Below are positions 10,926 through 22,936 of a DNA stretch of 64,000 nucleotides, in pieces. Below the pieces are notes generated by a model. It was not told where the DNA came from. It searched no databases and worked only from the letters and a program-made list of their open reading frames with translations. Position numbers and translations under genes: made by a program. Where the stretch lies: the NCBI GenBank assembly GCA_008692225.1, contig VICG01000009.1, positions 558,001 to 622,000 of the forward strand, in the 5' to 3' direction. Source of the stretch: Monilinia fructicola. Lineage: Eukaryota; Ascomycota; Leotiomycetes; Helotiales; Sclerotiniaceae. Position 1 is the stretch's first letter. Every line of letters starts with the position of its first letter.

Positions 10926-12844
10926 CTAGCAGGCCGTGGATTGCTCCATCTTCATATTTTGTGGTTGGCTCTCACATTCCTGCTCCTGCTCCGAGATACG
11001 ATGCAACCCGCCTGGCAACGGACCGGGATTCTGCTGTGGAATCCGCAGCTTCTCTGTTAATTTTAGAACAGTAAGATACTCGTTTTGATCAACTAATCCA
11101 GTCGGTGCTTGCTGAAAGAAATTAAGTAAAGTATCAAGCGCTCGGCGTGCATCATCCTGGGTAGGTGAGTTCGGTGATGAGAGATGAGGAGGCGATTGTA
11201 GTCCACTGATAGGGGTAAGTGAGGCAGGTGGGTGAGCCATAGAGCTGTTACTACTGCTATGATGTAATGACCGTGGCGAGATTGCAGAATCCAATCCAAA
11301 TGGAGGGCCTAATTCATGAACAGGCGATTCGACTGCCGATGAAGGGGCCGTGTCCGGTAGATTATACTTCGGGGTCATAGGATCTGTGCCCTGCGAGGCG
11401 ATGAATGAAAGGATCAATCGCTAAAGTGGGGAAGGTCTGGCTTCTCGGACGTTGGAAATTACTACCCGGATTGTTTGAATCCATACCATTATTAAGATTT
11501 TCTCCAGAGTTCGAGTTATTGTTATTTGTCAGCTGTGGTGTTACCCGAGATTGTTGAGACGGCATCCAGGATCCGGAACTTCCATCGGGAGAAAATGCAA
11601 ATGGAGTCGTTGGACTAGTTGGGCCCCCAGAAAATGATGATGGGTTATTATCGGTGAATGCGCTAGATAGAGAAGCCGTGCTGTGAGAGTTAGAGTGTTG
11701 CTTGTAGCTTGGTGTTTGGGTAAAATCGAAATAGCTGTTCAAGCTGTCATGAATATGATGGGACCTGAGGTCCTCGCTACTTTTGGCCGATGCCAACAAC
11801 AAGGGGGACTGTAAGGGTGAAGCAGGCGAGACAACATTAGATGTACGAGATCCAGAACTTTTACTGGAGTCGATATTGATCGCCATGCGTTCGGAAAGAC
11901 TGCCAATATCGGCTGCGGATGCCCTTCGCCTAAGGTTGCCTATGCCATTCTTTTGCTTGAATTTTTCAAGCCAACTGGTACTGTTTGTTTTTAAATGGCT
12001 CTCGTTGTTGCCAACAGTAGTGGCAAAAAATCTTGCTTTCTCCTTAATCGCAGCATCGGTAAGAGGTATTCCCTGCTTTTGAGTATTTCGCACCCAATTC
12101 GAAAGGGCTCTTTCGATGTCAGGGAACTTTCCTTTAGCTCGTTTAACCGGAGACAAGCTTCGATCTTCAGGGAAAAGATACTTTTCTCTTTGGCGTAACA
12201 CTTTAGAGACGGTACTGAATTTTTCTTAGTTAAAATCATGGCCAGATACCAACTATGACACCATACCTTCGTTCAACACCAAACATAGCTAAGAAATCAA
12301 AATTAGCAATAAAATCACAGGAAGAATTGGATAATTTCCTACCTCCAATTTCAGTCTGCTTGACAGTGGGGTTATCCTCATGATATTGACACATCCGTCT
12401 CCGATCACTGTCAGTAAGTGTCTTCCTTGGAGTCGGGGTAGCATGAATCGCTGGTAGTTTTGGTGGCTTTCCAGAATTTGCGGGAGGAATGGCAACTGGT
12501 GGTGCTTGTGAATTTGCTGGATTTGTCAACATACTCGGCCACGTGGGATGGTTTGGCATGATAAGAGGAAGAAGTTGCTGGTGATGTGTATGATAGGTCG
12601 GCGGCGCTGGCGGCGGAGGCGGGGGAGGGGGCATTCTTGGATACTGAGGTTCAGTAGGCATTGGATGATGAGATTGCAAAAAGCCATATTGGCCACTGTT
12701 TTCGTAAACTGGTGATTGATGTTGTGAAGAATTGTAGCTGCCACCCATCTCCGGCCAGCCGCCTTCACCGCCGTATCCATTTTCTTGTGGATTGTGATGT
12801 TGCTCATGGTCCATGCCAATATGGGCCATCATTGATTCGTGCAT
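10926..12844 (-). CDS. CENP-B-type helix-turn-helix transcription regulator, with frameshift
   Basis: Exons (minus strand) are 12844-12343, 12288-12267 (22 nt) and 12214-10926, about 603 aa if one extra base is discounted between about 11425 and 11390. The N-terminus is Gln/His/Pro-rich with a run of nine prolines. The conserved HTH spans the small exon: LTDSDRRRMCQYHEDNP, then KQTEIGAMFGVERSTVSKVL. A second CENPB-type DNA-binding domain follows (FPDIERALSNWVRNTQKQG to SWLEKFKQKNGI). The rest is low-complexity Ser/Asn/Pro sequence with RPRSQTFPTL and a conserved end, DDARRALDTLLNFFQQAPTG. Such proteins descend from pogo/Tc5-type transposases but are single-copy fungal regulators; the target is unknown. 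Both halves around the frameshift look like true coding sequence. Confidence 0.8.
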
Positions 12845-15800
12845 CCTATAATATATATTGTTTAAACGAACAATTTTCCTGGTGTTTCCTTACGTTCCAG
12901 AAATCCGAGGCAATTGAAGTTGTTTATGGTACAAAAACCTTGCGTAAGGTGTACGATATCAAGGACGTTGAAAGCCTCAAGAGCGGGATACTGCATGCAT
13001 GATAAGCAAAGCGAAGCGTGGTTCCTGACAACGTTATATATATGAACCCTGCGGAATCTGCAGGAGTAGCGGAGCGAATCTGGCTGCTTTTTAGATGATG
13101 TAGAGTTTCAAATGCGTGAAAGATTCTGAATTTGTTTGAACTAATGTTAGACGCGCGAAGCCGAAGGAAACATGCACTTCTGGGTGTGGGAGTGCTTGAT
13201 CTTTGGCAGTGATGGTACTCTGCGGTAGATGGGGCAGAAGATGGACAATTATGCGACAAGGGATGGTAGGAATAAATGCTGGGAAATGCCCACTGCAATG
13301 CCGAAGAGGGGGAGAAACACGAGGCGTATGCGAAAGGCTGCAATGAATATTATGCTGGGGAATGCGCGCAATAAGAAGAGATGTATGATGTATGTATGTA
13401 ATGTGTGGTGGATGGATGGAACGTTATGATATGTGAGTAGGAGATAAACCTAGACTTTTTGGGTTTTGTGGTAGTAGGTCACTAAGTGAGTTTATGGGAA
13501 TTTTGCAAGGTAGAGGTTCCGCAGCAGCAGGAAGAGGGAGTACTTGGGAACTGGATAGATAGATTAATGGTGGGGATCAATTGGACTAAGGAGAATAAAT
13601 GCTAGGTCTGCTTTCTTTTGTTGCCATGCTAGGTAAGGTTCTTCTTCTTCTTCTTAACAAGCTCGTCCTCCAAATCATGGAAGCTTGGAGCTATGGGTCA
13701 GGAATAAAGTACAGTACAGTAATGAGCAATGAACGAGCGTGGAGAATGGGATGATGGGATAGGCAAGGGTAGGTAGATGAAGAGAATAAGAGAGCGAATT
13801 GAAAGGGGGGACGTATGGAATTTGGTGTAGAGCCAATGAAACCACAGTGAACAGCTAGACAGAAGATAGATCAGATAAATTCAGAGAGAAGGGAAAGTCG
13901 ATTGGTATGAAAAATATTCCAAAGAAGTTATTTACAAGGATAAGAATTGTTCATTGGAAGATTCAGGTAGGGTTTACTAGGGTTTAGTAAGGTCCAGGTA
14001 CAGGGAAAGTACGAAGTAAGACTCGAATGAAGACTTGTGAAGTTGTGAGCGTGCTTGATTTGCTGTTTTAGCCAAATAAATGATTTCGTGGGAGAGATTC
14101 CGCTAGTGAGAAGCGAAAATGATAATCTCATCATATATGTCATATATATATATATATACCTAGTATGCATGTTTGCATGGCAGTCCTCAAAAGTAGCTTA
14201 ACTTTCAAGTGCTGTAATTGCTGATGTTACCATAAGAACTAGTCGAGGAATCGCCGAACATCTAATATGCATGTGGAGATGTTACAGTCAAAATATACGG
14301 GATTCGGAACCTTCATTGTTAAGAGTGGATAGGAAAAGTATCTCATTTTAATCAGCTCGACCTGTTGTAGAGCTTTCTTCAGCAAAAATGTACATCAAGG
14401 TCCACTCTCAGTCTTTCACCCGTTTTCTCCAAGATTGAAAGTTGAGGCTTTCCATGTTCCCTCCAAGGGTTTATTCAAATGATTATCATCCAAATGGGTT
14501 AAATGTTAATTCGCATCTCATTTCAGCTGATTCAAATGGGGAAGAAACTAAACTGCTTGAGGCCTAAAGTTTTACTGGATTGTCTGAATATCGTGGATGA
14601 CAACCAGGATTTGGGCGAATGAAATGTTGAGATGAACCTCATGAATTTGCTTTTAGCTTCTAGGCTGATAATCGACGGTACGCCCCGGAAGTAAAAGACG
14701 AGGTAAAACCGTCAAATGATCTTAGTACTGGGGAGGCTACTTTATCTTGACTAAACTTAATTGCCGCAGTAAGAGCAATAAAATTTGAAATGTTTATTGT
14801 CAGTCATATCATAACCTACCGGTATCTAATTGATTGTTCAAGTCAATTGGTAATACTTTCCTGTTGTTGGATCTTTTAAGTTCTTTCTCAATTTTACAAT
14901 TTCTAAACCCCCTTCATCCTCTCGGCTCGCCAAAGTTTCTCTACCATTGTTGATAGCGAATTCATAGTAATACGTAGCGACAGGGGCTCCGGAAAAGCCA
15001 AAGAGCAATCAGAGCTCGTTTTCCGCACAACTTTGACGATCATCGAATTACTCCCTAAATAAGTTACAAAGTGAGCCATTTGAAACTAAAATCGTCATTT
15101 ATCTCACCCACATCACATTAGCCAGACTCCGAAACCTAGTCAAGCCACCTCAAACTGAACGAAACCCAAGAAGACCGAACGTTCATTGCCGTAAGCTACA
15201 ACCCTTGTGGGATAGAGGATCAGTGCAGAAGAGAAAAGGTCCGTACTCTAAAGTACCTAGGCAAAGTTTACCTTCGTAGATATTCTTGTCCCAAGTTTTG
15301 GACTCCAAATTGAGATATCACAAGGCATTTGCCTCATCATTATGCATTGCTTTCCTATCCACAAGACAGCTTCACCTCAATTCAGGTTTGGGGGCCTTAA
15401 AGTAAGTGCCATCCATATTTCGTCCCAAGTTTCCAACTGTTGGTAGCTACCTACTAAACTTGTATGGATGAGAGGTACAGATATCTGCTGCAACCATCAG
15501 CGACCTTCCTGCACTTCAGCTTAGTGGTAAGGCTTCATTCACTCTCGGGGCGCTCGCTGGTGCAGCCCATTTCATGTACTGCATTTGCATCTGCATTGCC
15601 CCTGAGTAACCCACCCACCCAAACTAGGTACAGGTACAGGTACGGGTACAGATATGGCCATGACCGTCTTCATTGTTCCATTCCACCCCATGATTCCCAT
15701 CCCATCTTGCCTCATGTTCACTTTGCTCGCAAAATCCGAAATCGTATCTCATCTCAGATTTCCTCCCTAGCTATCGTATCGCATCGATTGCATCGGTACA

Positions 15801-18800
15801 TATCGGATCAGGGTTCATTCTTGGAAATCCCAAAGCCCCACTATCCATCTCCTTTGACTTTCTACCTTGCCGTACTGTTATATTTCGGGCAGTTTTCTCT
15901 TGAGCGAGTTGACTTTGTACTCTGTAATCCTCAGAAGTGTTTAGGCCTCCATACATACAGTGCCCATATCTCTTTTTCCCCGTTCCCGCTCAAAGCATGA
16001 GTTACTAGACATCCATTGAAACTAACCGACAGATACCATTCCATCCCCTCCGTCTCCATTATCCATATCAAACGGTGCCATCATGCTAACCCTGACCCCC
16101 GAGTGTGGAGGAACCTCGCATTTGAAGTTGGGCTCCCCATCTTTGTGCAGCATTCACGTTCGCAACCATTGGTCCAACAGCACATTCTTGTGTCAAAATT
16201 CCGGTTGAAATCCTCACGGCCCACAATTCACTTAAATCTATTTGCAGTTGTCCCCTGCAACATCGTTCATTTCATAAATGCCCTTTTTAGTTATATTTAT
16301 TATTTCTTTGTCGAAACTTCAGCGGAGATGGATCAAATGAGCCTTACCTTACGTTTCGTCTAGGGCAACGGAGCAGCTTCACAAGCGACCATGAGGCATC
16401 GTCACCGTTCACGAACGCACACCCTCAACTTCTTCACTCACCGTCTAAATCACAAAAGAAAAGTAATACATATGTGGCGTATTTGCCGTTTGAAACAAAC
16501 TCCTAGCGATGGAGGGTAGCCAAAAAAATAAACGCGTTCCTTTCCTCAAACCGTACGGCGTGGCTGCAACCTCCTCATTATCACTACCACCCAACAGCGG
16601 TGAAGGAAGTACGGAACTTAGGGACTCACTTCATTGAACCTCGGGATTTTGCAGATCCTCGATGACGAGAAAACAAACTTCATAAGTCTTCACTTCATTT
16701 CATTTCTCCGTGCTTCGTTAATTTTTGTCGTGTAAACTTCCAAAACATTACACCATGATGCATACTCATTGCTCAAATCTTTTCGTATCAACCTAAGGGT
16801 TCTAGCTACATCGACGATTTTGGTCGGCGGCAATTGAGAGAATTTCTTTCGTCTGCTCTGCTCATCTTCAACATCTAAACTGGTTTGATGGTTGATGAAG
16901 ACCTTCTTGATTCGGGTTTAGATATCCTTCATATCATGAACTTTGCCTTTTCAAACTCTCCTTCCAGATCATCAAGTAGAACCAAATCCTCAATGCCCAA
17001 TGTTCCCATTACATTACATTCCATTCCATTCCATTTCATCTCCAAATACTCTACGTCCCAAAGCGGCGACGAGTGAAGAAGCAAGATTCGCTTAACGATC
17101 CCCTCTCAAACACTCTCCAAACTACAATCAACAATCATTCAATTCATTTGATACTTGTAACCCATCTCTTTTCACCCCCAAACATTCCAACCAAACCCCC
17201 AAAGGAGCTAGACCGCCCAGCCAAGCGAACAGTTCATCCCGAAGGACTATCCATCCCAGCGAAAGAAAAGAAAAATCGACCGCTCAAAACCCCTCTGTAG
17301 CCGCCGAAAAAAAAGAGGGACATGCGAGAGCATGGATTCCATAGGGTCAACCGTCTCTCGACCTTCGCACGAGTACGCTATCCGAAGCGCCGAAGAGCAG
17401 CTAACCTCACCACCTTGCGGAGTCTCGGAGTTAGCAGGGCGTGCGTGAGCCAGGGAGCGCTTGACCGCTTGCCAACTGCAACACCTGTCCTGTCCTGTAT
17501 CTGCGCATTCTGCAATCTGCAATGTCCCGATGAACAGGGCCGAGATACAGTAGATAGATGCTAGGTCCTGTAGATGTAAAGGTCCAAAAAAGTCTGTGCA
17601 GCCATGCTTGCTTGCTTGCTTCCTTGCTTCCTTGCTTACATTACCTAGGTACTTATAGTACTTGCAGCGTTCCTCGTCTGCTTACCTGCCTACTTGCCTA
17701 CTTGCTAACCTCCGGGTTAGATCTGATTTGTTGTTCGATGCGATACATACACAAAAACTCAGTACCATCACACTCATACAGTACTTTCATCAGGTTATGA
17801 ATGCGATATCAACACGATGATCATGATCATGATGACTATGGTGATGACGATGATGATGATGATGATGATGATGATGAAGGCGGAGCAGTGAGATACTGAT
17901 CAACGATACCTTATTCGTACGAAGTCTAAGTAAATGCGATTTATTCAGATATTCCCCAACATACACCATACAGACGTACGTACTGTATGCCTAGTCGTGT
18001 GAGGAAATTAGATTAGCCCAGATTAGCTTTGTCGTTGGATATATACCTAGGCATATGGAGGATTTCGTGCGTCTTACAATATTGCTACCTACCGAACTAA
18101 ACACCTCTAAGCTCAGCTCAACAAGAGGGAAAAGCGCTGGGCAGAAGATTGCCTTTGTTCTGTCTTGCTTTACCTTGATCATCTTCAAAGTACATCTATC
18201 TACATACTACCGACTCCTCCCTCGCCTTTCCCCCTAAACCCCCATCCATCTATCCATCCACTTACTCACTAAAATATTCACGTGCAACTCAAATCAACAA
18301 TCCCCATCCTTCTTTCACCTCAATTTAGACGTTTATAAGAAAAAAAGCTGATGGCATATAAGCATGTGTTTCCAGTTATCTATCTGTCTACCCATCTCCA
18401 ATCCCATGGAATATATCATCATCACATTACATCATCTCCATCATCTATATCTCATTTCATTTTGTTCCCTTCCACTTACGCATTACGAATTCGCATCCTG
18501 TACCGTACCCTTTACATACCATACTATTCCCATATCATACAGTACCGTACCGTACCGTAAACATTGCTGTTGCCTTACTCTCACTAATTATAGCCTCACC
18601 AACCTCGCTAATCCAACGTCCCTCCCTCCCTCACCCCTCACCCCTCACCCCCATCTTTAATCATCTTCAACCATCTATACATCTTACTTGTCTGGGCGCT
18701 CATGTTTTAGCAACTATATAGAGCAACATTATGCCCGAGAATCCTTGTACTATCCATGAATTTTGAAAGAATCTTCAATAAAGGTCGCCACCGTCACTCA

Positions 18801-19268
18801 TAATCACAAAAACAAACCTCATGGTTTTATGTCATATGCGATACATAATAAAATCGTAAATTTCTGTATTCGGAGAGCTGTCCAAGTCATCCATTCAAAA
18901 AGATAATGGGAAATTTAAATAAATCTCACTTGGGTATTCGTTTGCCCCTTTTAAATCGACTGTCTCCGTGGTGTTTTGGTATCAAGTGAGCAGGCGCGAC
19001 GGTACGCAGGTAGGAACCTGCGAGCGATAAATAGTAGCTAAGCACCCCAGACTCTCCTACTACATTGTCCAGCAAGCGGCATAAGTCCGAAAGTGTCTCT
19101 ACCGAGACTTGACGCCATAGACTCCCGATAAACGTTGCTATTATGTACATATCAGCTCATCTATTTTGTCTTTCGATGAAACTTGGCTTCTTCGACATCA
19201 TTCTCCGCGTTGTTCGTACAACCGGAAGAGCCTTGGTTGTCACACCGTATTGTTCTATTCGGTGTCTT
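12845..19268. other. Long intergenic region, about 6.4 kb, no supported gene
   Basis: No frame longer than about 180 codons occurs, and those present are repetitive (for example Arg-Tyr repeats near 15.65 kb) with no domain signature. Low-complexity tracts include TGCTTGC/TCCTTGC repeats (17605-17637), a GAT run (17848-17877), GTACC repeats (18540-18558) and CCCTCA repeats (18618-18650). The left part is presumably promoter and leader of the divergent CENP-B-type regulator. Long upstream regions are common for developmental regulators in this group; that function is inferred. Confidence 0.5.
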
Positions 19269-20792
19269 CTATCGTTTGACAATTGTGACTGCGTAAATAT
19301 TTAGTCAAAATTCAAGTCAATTGGTTGATATTAGGAACTTACTGATGTCTTCATCCGCTAGTTCGTGACTAAGTCCTACACGTTGTGGTTGATGCTTTAC
19401 AGACTTTCCATAAACAATAGCTACGCGGAAATCGTCCACGATAGTTTTATGGATTGCGTTACACTTCGATGCTAAGTCAGTCACTGGATGCAGCGTTACG
19501 TTATTCTCGGAATAATGATGAAGCCACTTACAAAATCTTCAACTGTGCACCTGGTGGAACGTAGTACTACTGGTGCAGTGTAATCAGGCAATTTGCCTTT
19601 GGGCTTTGTATAAACTCTGACAAGATTAAGTTTTTCCCACCTATTCAAAGTTAGGATTAAGTCGTTAGGCAATGGCAACAATCAGAAGAGTCTGCGAGCC
19701 CTGGCAAGAAATGCCTTGCATCTTCTCATGGGCCAGTCGATAATAGCCCCATAGTACTGCAACAATGGATGGAAATATCGAAAGCATTTCGAGGCAAAAT
19801 GGAGTACAAATCTCTCAAATCATAAACTTACATCTGTTCTAACAGTTCATCAACGTTCCACCCATGCTCAGAAGAGATGGGGCATGCGTTAGGAATTCTG
19901 TACAGTAAATCAAGCTCCTCTATCGATATAGCATCAATCTTATTCAATGCATAAATGACAGGAATATAACTTCTTGATTTGGCCTCTAGTACGTCTATCA
20001 GATCATCGATAGTGGCGTCACAACGAATGGCGATATCTGCGGATGAGATTTTGTACTCATTCATGACAGCTTTGATTTCGTCATGATCAATATGCGTCAT
20101 TGGGACAGTATTGGTGATGTTAATTCCACCCTTGTCCTTCTTCTTAAACACGATATTGGGCGGTGACTTGTTGATTCGAATACCAAATCCTTCCAATTCG
20201 TCCTCAATAATCTTCTTATCCGTTAAAGGCTTGTTTACGTCAAGTACGATGAAGATCAAATGGCAGGTCTTAGCGACTGCAATGACTTGTCGACCTCTAC
20301 CCTTTCCATCTTTGGCCCCTTGGATGATACCAGGAAGATCCAGAATTTGTATCTTTGCTCCATTGTATAAAATCTGACCAGGTACTGTAGTCAAGGTTGT
20401 GAATTCGTATGCGGCGGCTTCTGAATGTTGTCCGGTAAGTTTGCTCATCAATGTACTCTTCCCCACAGATGGAAATCCGATGAATCCAACACTGGCGACT
20501 CCTGTACGTGCTACATCGAATCCTACACCTGCTCCTCCACCACTAGACGAAGGGTTAACAACTCTCTCTTGAGCTTAGCCAGTTTCGCTTTAAGTTGACC
20601 AAGATGGAAACTCGTCGCCTTGTTTTTTTGCGTCTTGGCCATCTATCATTCCGTTAGGATTCACCGACGTCGACTCGATAGGATCCTGGAAGCATACCTC
20701 ATCCTCAATTTGTTTGATCTGGAGCGGGGTATTAGCATTGAGAGAAAAAGGCTGCGAATGGAGAGACTTACCTTATCTGCGGTGGTCGACAT
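19269..20792 (-). CDS. RBG1: DRG-family GTP-binding protein Rbg1, with frameshift
   Basis: Six exons (minus strand): 20792-20772, 20718-20698, 20642-19832, 19640-19532, 19463-19343 and 19288-19269. They give 367 aa if one base missing near 20552 is allowed for, the usual length of Rbg1/DRG1. The N-terminus reads MSTTADK, IKQIEDE, then [20 protein letters not shown]. GTPase motifs are visible: GFPSVGKST (P-loop), DLPG (switch II) and NKID (G4), followed by a TGS domain with [20 protein letters not shown] and the end TIVKR. DRG1 proteins are cytosolic, associate with ribosomes through a DFRP partner and help translation past stalls. The missing base is in a run of three G (plus strand) inside a conserved Leu-Thr-Pro-Ser stretch. 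Confidence 0.93.
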
Positions 20793-21113
20793 GGCTGCGG
20801 ATTTTTCTGGTCAGATCCAGATGACTTATTTAAGGGTTTGTATTGGTAGAGAAGCAGTTTGGCAGAAGGAATATAGTGTAAATCTCCTGGGTCTTAAATT
20901 CTGAATTTTGAATTGAATTGAAGTGATGTGAATTTGATTGTGGGGTTCTTGCATCAAAAATTATTTCTAGGTAGTTATGATCGCATGGTTTTTTTAACCT
21001 CAGGCACGAATTACCACATACCGCATAGCGCACCGAGAATGCCACGAACATGAATTTCTAACAATCTCACTCAAACATCATTTTCGGTATAATTTTATTT
21101 AACAGTAGAATCC
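20793..21113. promoter_or_regulatory. Shared divergent promoter, RBG1 / polyprenol reductase
   Basis: Only 321 bp separate the two predicted start codons, so both promoters and 5' leaders must lie here. No specific element is recognised. Confidence 0.5.
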
Positions 21114-22055
21114 ATGGATATTTCAACTATTTGCATAGCCTTCTTCCTTCTAGGGACCACGGTTGATATAGGTGGAACTTTGATACCCTCATTCCGCCAG
21201 CAGGTCATGAACTATGGCAGTCGAGGTATCACTCCAAATGGCACTTCCATCAAGACCAAACCTACTAGTATTCTGGAAGCCATTGGTTCTATTCAAGTTC
21301 CCCATACTTGGTTTACTCATTATTATATTGCTTCCGTGGCCTCTTCGATCTTCTGGGCGTTCCAAATCATCACACGTGGCACGGCTTTCAGATTTCTTGC
21401 TTCTTATTCTCAAGACGATATTACACGATCAATGACGATCAACCAGGTGCTTTTGGCATGGGGATTCATGGCCTTTCAGGGCAGCCGAAGATTGTATGAG
21501 AGTTTCACGCTCACCAAACCCTCCCAGTCAAAAATGTGGGTGGGACTTTGGGCAGTGGGCATTGCGTACTATATCTTCATGGGAATTTCGGTATGGATTG
21601 AAGGTATTGGTGAGTGATGGTGACTCTGAGCGTTTGGGTAGTGACTAACTACCAAAGCCACACTCAATGCAATCGAGAACCCATTAGATTTTGTAGAATT
21701 CTCCAAGCCTTCCCTGAAGACTTGCGTAGCACTTCCTATTTTTGTGGTTGCATCTGTTATTCAGCATGACTGTCATGTGCACTTGGCAAGTTTGAAGAAG
21801 TATACTCTTCCCTCACACCCGTTCTTCCGCCACATCGTCTGCCCTCATTACACTAGCGAATGTTTGGTGTATATCGCGATTACCATTGCAGCCGCGCCTC
21901 AAGGGCAAATTTTAAACAGAACCATACTGGCGGGGTTGTCTTTTGTAATATCAAATCTCTGTGTGACTGCAGATTCGACGAGGAAGTGGTATGTTGAGAA
22001 GTTTGGCGTAGATAAGTTGATAGGTAGATGGAGAATGGTTCCATGTGTGTACTGA
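21114..22055 (+). CDS. DFG10: Polyprenol reductase (SRD5A3/Dfg10 family)
   Basis: Two exons, 21114-21609 and 21658-22055, with a 48-bp intron, give 297 aa. Several hydrophobic segments are spread along the chain (for example ISTICIAFFLLGTTV and MWVGLWAVGIAYYIFMGISVWI). The C-terminal half has the steroid 5-alpha-reductase-type signature: QHDCHVHLASLKKY, FFRHIVCPHYTSECLVYI, and the end RKWYVEKFG to WRMVPCVY. Family members are ER membrane enzymes that reduce polyprenol (or polyprenal) to the dolichol needed for N-glycosylation. The length matches the family. The gene converges on the AlkB-like gene with 78 bp between stops. Confidence 0.85.
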
Positions 22056-22133
22056 GGAGAGATTTTGTCAGAGTTTGCCGTAGATAGCTTGAAAGATGAA
22101 TGGAGGAAGACTTGGACATTGAGATAGGGCATC

Positions 22134-22936
22134 TCAGCGTTTACTAAATAATCCCAGCTTAGCACCCAATTTCGACACCTTGAGCACGTCGCGATACGTG
22201 AGACTTAGTCGCTCATGTCTTTCATATCTTCCGTTGATGATTCCATCTTCAGACCGTAAAAGCTCCCAGTTGGCAACTGTTGATGAGTTGAGATTGATAT
22301 CCGCTTCGATCTCAGATATTCCGTGGTAATACTTTGTGTATAGCTCATCTGTTGTAATCAACAAACTCCTTGGTTCCTGAAGAATCCTCCATCTTGGCTG
22401 CTCCTCTCTTGTCCCATCTTCTTTGTCCCCGTATATATCCAAGCATAAACTTGCGCCCAAGCTTACAGTACAGACCACAGGATAATAAGCGGATCCATCC
22501 TTATGTGGCATAATTCCTTGATTTGGCAGATATTCATTTATTAGGACGTGATTTGGTCGTCCATGGGGACTATCACTAAAGATATGGCGTCCTTCCTCTT
22601 CGCGCGAGATTGGTAAGGAGAGGAGTCGAGAAAACAACCGGATCTATCAACCATTTAGGTAAAGGCGCATCCAGTAAAGTGTTTTTTGTAAGATCCGAGG
22701 GCCACGTCTGAAGGCGACGATGAGTCAATTGCTTCCATCGTGGTTTTGGCGCTGTTGCAATCTGCAAAATGTCAGATCTTGAAGCGACAAGGACGAATGG
22801 GTTTCCTTACTTTCTGCAAGAGTAGCTGTTCTTCGTCTGTGGTGAGAAAATTGGAAATATAATAGGCTTTCGAGGGAAGGGCCTTGATTTGAGTCTCGCC
22901 GAGAGATGCTGGCAGGTTTAAGTGGTGAGAATCCAT
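22134..22936 (-). CDS. AlkB-like 2-oxoglutarate/Fe(II) dioxygenase (ALKBH6-like), with frameshift
   Basis: Exons (minus strand) are 22936-22811 and 22761-22134, 250 aa if one extra T in the run at 22631-22634 is discounted. Fold landmarks are clear: RPNHVLINEYLPNQGI, then MPHKDGSAYY with the iron-binding HxD, YYHGISE with the distal His, and RLSLTYRDV with the Arg pair that binds 2-oxoglutarate. The short N-terminus ending LTTDEEQLLLQK and the overall length fit the ALKBH6 branch. The substrate is not known with certainty. The frameshift falls in DPVV|SRLLSLP, between two well-formed halves, so an assembly indel is likelier than gene decay. Confidence 0.85.

Noticed and set aside
12924..13343. 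139-codon minus-strand frame upstream of the CENP-B-type regulator
   Set aside because: No recognisable motif; the region is more simply the regulator's leader or promoter.
15464..16000. 178-codon plus-strand frame
   Set aside because: Repetitive Arg-Tyr/Gly-Tyr content from a GTACAG repeat, no domain, biased composition; most likely chance.
18926..19150. 74-codon minus-strand frame after RBG1
   Set aside because: Probably 3' untranslated region of RBG1; no conserved features.
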